Source: F23-B02 sp946405205
GTDB lineage: Bacteria > Bacillota > Clostridia > Oscillospirales > Oscillospiraceae
Direction: 5' to 3'
DNA: 64,000 nt
Assembly (NCBI GenBank): GCA_946405205.1
Contig: CAMJGL010000001.1
Location: 62,001 to 126,000, forward strand
Below the pieces are notes generated by a model. It was not told the DNA's origin, made no database searches, and saw only the letters and a program-made list of their open reading frames with translations. Made by a program: the position numbers and the translations under genes. Below, piece after piece: positions 55,891 through 62,437 of this stretch (its first letter is position 1; each line of letters opens with the position of its first letter).

Positions 55891-55919
55891 ATTATAATAT
55901 AGCCTTGCTGCAAATTCAA
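55891..55919 (-). promoter_or_regulatory. Promoter of the CoA-transferase gene
   Basis: Minus-strand TTGAAT (55914-55919), 17 nt, TATAAT (55891-55896). Confidence 0.75.
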
Positions 55920-55927
55920 GTATGTGC

Positions 55928-55956
55928 TTTACTAAGTTTTTAACAATTGGTATAAT
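55928..55956 (+). promoter_or_regulatory. Promoter of dapF
   Basis: TTTACT (55928-55933), 17 nt, TATAAT (55951-55956) with an extended TGG before the -10 box. Confidence 0.65.
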
Positions 55957-55984
55957 GAAACATCAGCATTTTGGGAGGTAAAAA

Positions 55985-56800
55985 ATGAAATTCACAAAAA
56001 TGCACGGAGCCGGAAACGACTTTGTTATAATAAACTCACTGGAGGAGAACATAGACGCAGATAGAATACCTGAGCTTGCCCGCACCCTTTGCAGCCGCAG
56101 GACCGGCATCGGCGCTGACGGCCTTATGCTGACCGCAAAAGCCACTTGCGGCGGCGATTTCAAGCTGCTGTTTTACAACGCCGACGGCAGCCTCGGCGAG
56201 ATGTGCGGCAACGGTGCAAGGTGCATTGCCCGCTACGGCTATGAGCACGGGCTTGCAGGAGAAGTTCAGCGCATCGAGACCACCGCCGGTCTTGTCACCG
56301 GCGAGAGGATATCCGAAAGCCTGTACCGCATAAGGCTCAACGACCCGAGCGTCATCGACCTGCACAGGCAGGCCTGCGGCTATGACTGCTCATACGTCGA
56401 GCTCGGAAGCCCCGGTATCCCCCACGCCGTAGTCATGATGGACGATTGGGACGAAAGACCCGAAAACGAGCTGCGTGAGCTGGGACGCGCCCTGCGCTTT
56501 GACACGGCCTTCCCAAAGGGCGCCAACGTTAGCTTTGTTAAGCTTACAGGCGCTGATCACGTCAAAGCCGTCACCTTTGAGCGCGGCGTTGAGGATTTCA
56601 CCCTCGCCTGCGGCACCGGTAGCGGAAGCATAGCCGCCGTCATGACGCTGAAAGGTCTTGTATCAGGCAGCAATGTACGTGTGCAGATGCCCGGCGGGGA
56701 CTTATACATAAGCCTGTCGGCATACGCGGACACGGTGCGCGATATTTTTCTCACGGGCCCGACCTGCGTTATATGCCGGGGCGAAACGGAGCTTTTTTAA
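55985..56800 (+). CDS. dapF: Diaminopimelate epimerase
   Basis: A 271-residue enzyme that converts LL- to meso-diaminopimelate for lysine and peptidoglycan. The start reads KFTKMHGAGNDFV. The two catalytic cysteines are Cys74 in EMCGNGARC and Cys209 in LACGTGSGS. The presence of dapF indicates a meso-DAP-type wall. GGGAGG lies about 9 nt upstream. The gap to the next gene has no terminator. Confidence 0.97.
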   Translation: MKFTKMHGAGNDFVIINSLEENIDADRIPELARTLCSRRTGIGADGLMLTAKATCGGDFKLLFYNADGSLGEMCGNGARCIARYGYEHGLAGEVQRIETTAGLVTGERISESLYRIRLNDPSVIDLHRQACGYDCSYVELGSPGIPHAVVMMDDWDERPENELRELGRALRFDTAFPKGANVSFVKLTGADHVKAVTFERGVEDFTLACGTGSGSIAAVMTLKGLVSGSNVRVQMPGGDLYISLSAYADTVRDIFLTGPTCVICRGETELF

Positions 56801-56815
56801 AATTTTTTCAGAACC

Positions 56816-56877
56816 AATGCAATAAAACACCTTTCCTGTGCATTAATATGATGAAGCATAGAGGCTCAGCCTATGCT
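56816..56877. repeat. Inverted repeat and hairpin before the sigma-factor gene
   Basis: AATGCA (56816-56821) and TGCATT (56839-56844) form an inverted repeat. A 7-bp hairpin AGCATAG/CTATGCT (56855-56861 with 56871-56877) lies just before the ribosome binding site. These could be control sites for the sigma/anti-sigma pair. I found no convincing promoter boxes here. Confidence 0.35.
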
Positions 56878-56894
56878 GAAGGACGGAACGCAAA

Positions 56895-57461
56895 ATGATC
56901 GCTCTGATGACCTGCTCAACTAAATACGGCGCAGACGATGCATATGAGCTGGAAGCGCTGCTGGCTCGTATCGCAAAGGAGGACAAGGCGGCGCTCGGAG
57001 AGCTGTACGAGCGCACGAAAGCCGCGGTCTACGGCTTTGCAATGAGCTTATCTCACAGCCCGGCGGATGCGGAGGATGTTCTGCAGGACACATACCTTGC
57101 CGTATACTCCGCCGCCGGCGGCTATGTTCCCCGGGGAAAGCCCATGGCATGGATCATGACCATCGCCAAAAATCTTGCCAGAATGCGTCTTAGAGCCGCC
57201 AAAAAGCATATTGACCTCGCCGAGGAGGACTGGGGCAGATATCTTGCCGCGGCTCCGGGTGTCAGTCCCGACGAGCGAGTGCTGCTGCAGGCGGCCATGA
57301 AGGTCTTATCCGACGAACAGCAGCAGATCGTCATGCTGCACGCAGCGGCCGGAATGAAGCACCGCGAGATCGCGCGGCTGCTCGATATGCCGGTTGCGAC
57401 AGTTCTTTCCAAATACTCACGAGCCATAAAAAAGCTACGGATCGCGATGGAGGCAGAATGA
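56895..57461 (+). CDS. ECF-type sigma-70 family factor
   Basis: A 188-residue alternative sigma factor with only regions 2 and 4. Region 2 (about 30-100) has SPADAEDVLQDTYLAVY and PMAWIMTIAKNLARM; region 4 (about 130-185) has LSDEQQQIVMLHAAAGMKHREIARLLDMPVATV, a helix-turn-helix for -35 recognition. It directs RNA polymerase to a small regulon, often including its own operon. The next gene, an RsgI-like membrane protein, starts 1 nt after the stop codon with its GGAGG inside this gene. Confidence 0.92.
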   Translation: MIALMTCSTKYGADDAYELEALLARIAKEDKAALGELYERTKAAVYGFAMSLSHSPADAEDVLQDTYLAVYSAAGGYVPRGKPMAWIMTIAKNLARMRLRAAKKHIDLAEEDWGRYLAAAPGVSPDERVLLQAAMKVLSDEQQQIVMLHAAAGMKHREIARLLDMPVATVLSKYSRAIKKLRIAMEAE

Positions 57462-57462
57462 A

Positions 57463-58668
57463 ATGAAGAACAATGACAGAATTGAAAATACGCTGAGATC
57501 TGCCGTTTCCAACGCCGTTCCCGACGTCCTCGATGACATCATGGACGCCTGTGACCATGAGAAAGGAAAGGTAATTTACATGGAAAACAATAAGAACAAT
57601 AAACTGCGCAGCTTTGCCGCGGTCGCCGCGGTATTCGTACTGCTCATTGCCGGTATATTCCTGGCCAAGAATTTTAAGGGCGGCAGCTCCGGCACCCTCG
57701 CCGCAGTTGTCTCATTCGACGTAAACCCCAGCATCGAGCTTAATGTTGACAAAAACGAAAAAATCATCTCCGCAGTCGGTCTGAACTACGAAGGACGTGA
57801 GGTGCTCGGCGGCATGGAGCTTGAGGGCAGCGGCTTCGACGTCGCGGTAAACGCGATAATCGGCTCAATGCTCCAGCACGGCTATCTGGACGATACTGCA
57901 AACTCCATTCTGCTGTCGGTATCCGGCGTTGACGGCTACGACGCGGATACGCTTCAGGCCAAGCTCACCGATAATGTCAACAGGCTTCTCAAGGATTGCT
58001 CCGTTCTCAGCCAGAATGTGTCCGACGCGGACGGCGATCTCGTCGAGAAGGCGGAAAAGTACGGCATCACCGTCGGCAAAGCGAGACTTATAAGCGAAAT
58101 CGTCTCAAGCGACAGCCGCCACAGCTTTGAAGAGCTGGTCGGTCTGACCATAAACGAGCTTAACCTGATCTCCGGCGGCAAGCCGCTTTCCGGCATCAGC
58201 GCTCAGGGTCAGGCAAGCGATAAATCCTACATCGGAAATGACGCGGCGCTCAGCGCTGCCCTCACCCACGCCGGTCTCAGCCGTGATGACGTTAAGAATA
58301 TCGAGATCGAGCTCGATTATGAATACGGCCTCATGGTATACGAAGTCGAGTTTGAAAGCGGCAGCGCCGAATATGAGTACGGTATCGACGCCCGCAGCGG
58401 CGATATCATTTGGGTAGAGAATGAAGACGGCTACAGTTTCCGTCAGGGCAGACCTGACTTCATATACACGGATAAAGCCAAGGCAGCGGCTCTCAGCCAC
58501 GCCGGACTTACCGAGGCTCAGGTCAGCCGGTTGCTTACCGAGCTCGACCACGAGGACGGCGGATATGTATGCGAGGTCGAATTCATATACGGCGGATACG
58601 AATACCACTACGAGATCGACGCGGAAAGCGGCGCAGTCCTGGAATTTGAAAAAGAGCTTCACCACTGA
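57463..58668 (+). CDS. RsgI-like anti-sigma factor with two PepSY domains
   Basis: A 401-residue single-pass membrane protein. A cytoplasmic head (1-48) is followed by a TM helix (about 50-68) and an outside RsgI-type domain (about 75-180) with VVSFDVNPSIELNVDKNEKI. Two PepSY domains close the protein (about 252-320 and 325-397), each with a YxYxID...SG turn (YEYGIDARSGDIIW; YHYEIDAESGAVLEF). By analogy with SigI/RsgI pairs it should hold the sigma factor until an outside signal, perhaps proteolysis or ligand binding, releases it. The PepSY pair replaces the carbohydrate-binding modules found in cellulolytic clostridia. It is translationally coupled to the sigma gene. Confidence 0.87.
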   Translation: MKNNDRIENTLRSAVSNAVPDVLDDIMDACDHEKGKVIYMENNKNNKLRSFAAVAAVFVLLIAGIFLAKNFKGGSSGTLAAVVSFDVNPSIELNVDKNEKIISAVGLNYEGREVLGGMELEGSGFDVAVNAIIGSMLQHGYLDDTANSILLSVSGVDGYDADTLQAKLTDNVNRLLKDCSVLSQNVSDADGDLVEKAEKYGITVGKARLISEIVSSDSRHSFEELVGLTINELNLISGGKPLSGISAQGQASDKSYIGNDAALSAALTHAGLSRDDVKNIEIELDYEYGLMVYEVEFESGSAEYEYGIDARSGDIIWVENEDGYSFRQGRPDFIYTDKAKAAALSHAGLTEAQVSRLLTELDHEDGGYVCEVEFIYGGYEYHYEIDAESGAVLEFEKELHH

Positions 58669-58677
58669 TGAAAGCAC

Positions 58678-58711
58678 AAAAAATCCTGTGGCGCTTGCCA
58701 CAGGATTTTTT
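58678..58711 (+). terminator. Terminator of the sigma/anti-sigma operon
   Basis: Stem AAAAAATCCTGTGGC (58678-58692) with 58697-58711, loop GCTT, ending in a seven-T run. On the minus strand it also ends in a T-run, so it can stop the dehydratase-family operon too. Confidence 0.92.
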
Positions 58712-58716
58712 TATGC

Positions 58717-58887
58717 TCAGATGTACTGCTTGCGCGGGATCCTGTCGTAATTCCAGAGCAGGATAGGCTCAACACAGCTTGAAAGGAACTTCATATCGAG
58801 GTTGAAGAAATATATGATGAAGGTCACGGCAAAGAAGGACGCTCCTCCGCCTAATATCTTCAGGGGCAGTTTTTTTAAGTTTGACAT
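58717..58887 (-). CDS. Small one-TM protein of dehydratase module A, 56 residues
   Basis: A tiny membrane protein with a hydrophobic helix (about 11-29, ILGGGASFFAVTFIIYFF). It is followed by FNLDMKFLSSCVEPILLW and a basic tail. Start: ATG at 58887, 6 nt after AAGGAGG; another in-frame ATG at 58893 abuts the site. It begins 18 bp after the large dehydratase-family gene. The 52-residue protein at 62262-62420 has the same size, topology, gene position and FNLDM core, so the two are paralogues. Function unknown; a membrane anchor or assembly helper for the neighbouring enzyme is an inference. Confidence 0.8.
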   Translation of the reverse strand: MSNLKKLPLKILGGGASFFAVTFIIYFFNLDMKFLSSCVEPILLWNYDRIPRKQYI

Positions 58888-58905
58888 ATCCATCCTCCTT
58901 ATCTG

Positions 58906-60486
58906 TTACCATGCGTCGTTGTCCGGCAGGACCTCAATGCTGGGATCCAGCGGCTCTTCCCGCATGACCGTGCGCATATACTGGTTGAACTGGTCGCGTA
59001 TCGCCTGACGGGTGAAAACTCGCGGGTCGGCAAGGTCGTGGCAGACCCAGACGAGGTTTATGCCGCGCTCTCTGGCCTGCTCCTCGAACTGGCCGTGCAT
59101 GCCGGTCAGGGCCTTGCAGGACATATGCTCCCACATCATGACCATGTCGGCGTTCATCTTCTCACAGTACTCCCACAGCTCATCGACGAGAACTTTATAC
59201 CCGCCGTGGGTGTGGTTGCGCATGATCATGTTCATGGTCAGCCACGCCATATCGTAGTAGGCCTGCTCCCTGTTTTCCGGCGTGTCCTCTTCCGCTATCT
59301 CCTCGCTTATGACCATGGAAAGCATATCGGTCAGCGGCACCACGCCCCAGCAGTGTACCATCCAGTTGAGCATATCGATTATGTACTGCGGCTGCACGCC
59401 CCAGACTATGCATCTGTGGCGGTACTCGGGCGCCATCATGGTTTTGTTTTTGTAGCCCCGCATGACGTACTTCATTATCTTCTTGTCGATCTCGGCAAAG
59501 ATCGGGAATCTTCCGCAGTTGCCCATGTAGTTGGTATCGTTATACAGCGAGAAGGTCGCGCCGATAAACTGCGGAAAAGGCGTACTGTTTATCTCCAGCC
59601 ACGCCACACGGTTTCGGGTGGTCTGGTTTACGCGCTTTGCGCACTCAAAGTAATGCGTCCAGTCCCACTTTTCCCCGGTCTGTTCCTCGATAAATGCTAT
59701 CGCCTTTTTAATATCGTTGGCTGCATATGTTTGAACGTCGTCCTCCTTGTGGCGCATGGGCGCGACGAGCTGGAAGGTCGGTATGCCGTACTCCCGCTCA
59801 AGGCGCTTTGCGATAAGGCCGTTGCCCATCAGCGAGCCGTCGCAGGTCGTGTTTACCTGAACGGCACACTTTCCGAGTACGGGGAAATCGTCATCAATGG
59901 AGACGCCGAGCTCCGCTTCGGGCATGGGACACACGTCGCCCGGAATGCCGAACTGCTGCGCAACGTCGAGATAATGCAGGCCGGACTGCTGGTTGAGAAG
60001 GTTTGCCGAGAACATCGTTGGCACCTCGCGCAGTATGCAATTGAGTGTCGGGAAGCCCATCATGGCGGCGGTCATCGCATTTTCGTCCCACAGCACGCAT
60101 TTTTCCGAATACTTTACGTTGTTGCCCGTGCGGCGGTCGCCCTTTATTGAATTATCTATGCAGGTCGCAACGTCCTTTACGACAAAGTCCATGGCGGTGT
60201 GGACTATGCGCAGGGGCTCGTCTCGAAGTCCCATCGTGAATTTATCCATCATGTGCGGCACTGCCAGATAATTCGCAAACCATCTGTAGCGGAACATTGC
60301 CTTGACATTACGGGGTTTAATAATGATGCGCGCAAGTATAGACAGAAGGTAGAGCCATCTGCCGTAATCATACAGCGTGTCTTTTACACCGCGCCATTCA
60401 CGGCGGCGGCGCACCTTGCCTTCGTTAAAAAGAACGCCCAGCTTCTTCTCGCCGACACGTTTCTTGTCGTTTACCGCAAACGCCAT
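58906..60486 (-). CDS. 2-hydroxyacyl-CoA dehydratase-family large subunit, module A
   Basis: A 526-residue protein of the HGD-D family (2-hydroxyglutaryl-CoA dehydratase / benzoyl-CoA reductase type), whose members bind a [4Fe-4S] cluster and use electrons from an ATP-driven activator. Three Cys contexts are shared with the paralogue at 62438: GIPGDVC, NTTCDGSLM and HMSCKALTG; these are likely cluster ligands. A basic head (KVRRRREWRGVKDT) precedes a hydrophobic helix, and the C-terminus is acidic and ends in W. It is longer than HgdA/HgdB (about 380-480). AGGAGGTG precedes the ATG, which overlaps the stop of the small-subunit gene (TAATG). No activator ATPase gene is in the window. Substrate unknown. 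Confidence 0.82.
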   Translation of the reverse strand: MAFAVNDKKRVGEKKLGVLFNEGKVRRRREWRGVKDTLYDYGRWLYLLSILARIIIKPRNVKAMFRYRWFANYLAVPHMMDKFTMGLRDEPLRIVHTAMDFVVKDVATCIDNSIKGDRRTGNNVKYSEKCVLWDENAMTAAMMGFPTLNCILREVPTMFSANLLNQQSGLHYLDVAQQFGIPGDVCPMPEAELGVSIDDDFPVLGKCAVQVNTTCDGSLMGNGLIAKRLEREYGIPTFQLVAPMRHKEDDVQTYAANDIKKAIAFIEEQTGEKWDWTHYFECAKRVNQTTRNRVAWLEINSTPFPQFIGATFSLYNDTNYMGNCGRFPIFAEIDKKIMKYVMRGYKNKTMMAPEYRHRCIVWGVQPQYIIDMLNWMVHCWGVVPLTDMLSMVISEEIAEEDTPENREQAYYDMAWLTMNMIMRNHTHGGYKVLVDELWEYCEKMNADMVMMWEHMSCKALTGMHGQFEEQARERGINLVWVCHDLADPRVFTRQAIRDQFNQYMRTVMREEPLDPSIEVLPDNDAW

Positions 60487-61682
60487 TATTTTGCACCTCC
60501 TTGTATTTTCTTTATCTCAATGCTTTCAACGAACGCCTGCACACGGGTACGCATCTGCCCGACGGATGAGCTTATATTGTAGGGTCTGTCAACTGCGAGC
60601 ACCGGGAAGTGATAGTCCTCGCGCAGCATGGTAGAGCCGAGCAGCTTTTCATACGCCCACGGGTCGCAGAATTTTATCTGCTCGTAGATTATGCCGTCGG
60701 CGCCGTATTCCGTGGCTATGTCGTTGACATACGCCTTGCGGCCGTAGACCTTCTCCATATTGAACATACGCGGGCACTCGCCGTGATAGACATAGTGGCG
60801 GCACACCTGAGTGAGCGCATCCACCTCGTCGTTGAGCTCGATCTCCATCCTGCCGGGCAGTGAGCCGAAGCAGAAACGGTCGGCGCAGACGTAGGCACCG
60901 GTTTCCTCGATGAGCTTTATAAAGCCGCTGTCATCGACCTCGGAGCCGACAACGGCAAGGCGCGCACGGTATTTCTTATCGTCCGGCTCGCGTGTCCTGA
61001 TCTCCTCAAGCGTCTCCTCAAGCTTATCAATGATAAGATACTGCGGCATAACATATGTAGCCAGCGTGAGGATATGGAACTCATAGCCCGTGATCCTCGG
61101 TTTTTCCTCCTTGCGGAACTTGCCGATCTCGGTTATGACCCGGCATACACGGTTGTGCTCCTCCACCGCCTTTCTTATCGCGGCATCGGATACGTCTATG
61201 CCGTATTTTTCGTGCAGCGGCTTGAGTATATGGTTTTTGCACTGCAGGATCAGCAGCTCCACGCCGTTGTCGTCGGCCTTGAGCGGGATCTCCATATACT
61301 CGTGGAAGAATTTATCGTTCCCCTTACCCATGGTCCCGAGAAGCTCCATATTCTCCACGCAGCGGTTTATCATGGTGCAGCCGTCGGGTGCGATGACGCA
61401 GTCGGCAAAGTTGAAGCCGCCCTCTATGGCGCGCTCAAGCAGTGCCCTCGTCGTTTCGCACAGAAAGCTCGTCATGTAGTATGTCGCAATATCCATTGAT
61501 CCGGTGTTCGGCGCATGCAGGCGAATACCAAAGGCATTGCCCAGATTCATAAGAGGTTCCGGCGTGTTTTCGCAGACATAAGCAACACAGATCTTACCGT
61601 CTTTCTTTGCCTGACCGATGAGTTCATTGTTCGCCTCCTGCAGGAGGTTCTCAAAGTAGTTCAGGTGCTTTAGGTCTCTCAT
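60486..61682 (-). CDS. 2-hydroxyacyl-CoA dehydratase-family small subunit, module A
   Basis: A 398-residue second HGD-D-type subunit. Start: ATG at 61682, 7 nt after GGGGGAG; the open frame upstream lies in an AT-rich leader. Cys-rich spots are DCVIAPDGCTMINRC, VCADRFCFGSL and VCRHYVYHGEC, and the C-terminal part has IKFCDPWAYEK followed by PVLAVDRPYN, the usual HgdB/BcrB-like end. It probably pairs with the 526-residue protein to form an alpha/beta dehydratase or reductase. The first gene of module A. Confidence 0.83.
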   Translation of the reverse strand: MRDLKHLNYFENLLQEANNELIGQAKKDGKICVAYVCENTPEPLMNLGNAFGIRLHAPNTGSMDIATYYMTSFLCETTRALLERAIEGGFNFADCVIAPDGCTMINRCVENMELLGTMGKGNDKFFHEYMEIPLKADDNGVELLILQCKNHILKPLHEKYGIDVSDAAIRKAVEEHNRVCRVITEIGKFRKEEKPRITGYEFHILTLATYVMPQYLIIDKLEETLEEIRTREPDDKKYRARLAVVGSEVDDSGFIKLIEETGAYVCADRFCFGSLPGRMEIELNDEVDALTQVCRHYVYHGECPRMFNMEKVYGRKAYVNDIATEYGADGIIYEQIKFCDPWAYEKLLGSTMLREDYHFPVLAVDRPYNISSSVGQMRTRVQAFVESIEIKKIQGGAK

Positions 61683-61931
61683 GGTTAAACTCCCCCATTT
61701 CTTATTTAAATAATATTGCCGTTCCATTCGGATATTGCATGTTAACATTTTATCATTTCTGGCATTATAATGCAATTTGTTTATGTGTTTTCTATATAAT
61801 GTATAGTATTATTGCAGCATTTTTGTATATTTTTACAACGCTTTTACGATAATTGTTCATTATCTTTCAAGTTTTTGTATTACTTTTCATACGAAGCGCC
61901 GTATCTTAAATTTATCAGAGCAGCTTGGGTA
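61683..61931 (-). promoter_or_regulatory. AT-rich leader of module A with palindromic operator candidate
   Basis: A gene-free stretch of about 250 bp. A perfect 12-bp palindrome GCATTATAATGC (61762-61773) contains a minus-strand TATAAT (61764-61769); the -35 region 17 nt upstream is poor (GAAAAC), as for an activated promoter. ATTGCAT/ATGCAAT copies flank it (61734-61740 and 61770-61776). The exact start site is not fixed. Confidence 0.4.
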
Positions 61932-61968
61932 GCAAAAATCCCCCGATATCCATTGGATATCGGGGGAT
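61932..61968 (-). terminator. Terminator of dehydratase module B
   Basis: A perfect 15-bp stem ATCCCCCGATATCCA (61938-61952 with 61954-61968), minus-strand TTTTTG after it, 12 bp beyond the zinc-ribbon gene. Confidence 0.92.
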
Positions 61969-61979
61969 GGTTCGCTTTA

Positions 61980-62249
61980 TCAGAATTTTACGAAGCCGGT
62001 CAGAGAATTGAGCGGATAACCGAGCGTCCACTCGTTTTCTCCGCACTTTGGGCAGACCTTTCCGCGCTCGTGCAGCTCGTCGATATACGCCTCTGCGCGC
62101 ATTATGTACATATTGCTCTTTTCCACATGCTTGCATTTCCGGCAGAACACAAGGTAGTTTGCAAAGCTGTCATATATACCCTTCTGCCTGTTCTGTTTTT
62201 CCTCATAGGAGAGCTCGCGGGGTGTGATGTTCTTGTTCGTGAAGCTCAT
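61980..62249 (-). CDS. Small zinc-ribbon protein of module B, 89 residues
   Basis: A soluble 89-residue protein with two CxxC pairs, Cys36/Cys39 (VFCRKCKH) and Cys66/Cys69 (KVCPKCGE), which should bind one zinc or an iron centre. GGAGG lies 7 nt before the ATG, 12 bp after the small TM gene, so it belongs to the module B operon. No homologue is present in module A. It could be a rubredoxin-like electron carrier (the spacing fits loosely) or an assembly factor; I cannot decide. Confidence 0.78.
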   Translation of the reverse strand: MSFTNKNITPRELSYEEKQNRQKGIYDSFANYLVFCRKCKHVEKSNMYIMRAEAYIDELHERGKVCPKCGENEWTLGYPLNSLTGFVKF

Positions 62250-62261
62250 ATTTCCGCCTCC

Positions 62262-62420
62262 TCAGATTATATGCTCACGCTTGATGCTGTCATAGTGCTT
62301 ATCAAGGAAGGGCACTATTACGCTGCGCATGAGCCTCATGTCAAGATTGAAATAATATACCGCAAACAGCGCTGCCAGAGTGGCCGTGCCGATACCCATT
62401 GCTTTAGCGACTATTTTCAT
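62262..62420 (-). CDS. Small one-TM protein of dehydratase module B, 52 residues
   Basis: A membrane micro-protein. Start: ATG at 62420, 8 nt after AGGAG; an in-frame ATG at 62444 lies inside the previous gene. A hydrophobic helix (about 5-24, AKAMGIGTATLAALFAVYYF) leads into FNLDMRLMRSVIVPFLDK, matching the FNLDM region of the 56-residue protein at 58717-58887. It follows the large dehydratase-family gene after 17 bp. Function unknown. Confidence 0.8.
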   Translation of the reverse strand: MKIVAKAMGIGTATLAALFAVYYFNLDMRLMRSVIVPFLDKHYDSIKREHII

Positions 62421-62437
62421 GCTGCTATCTCCTTTCT

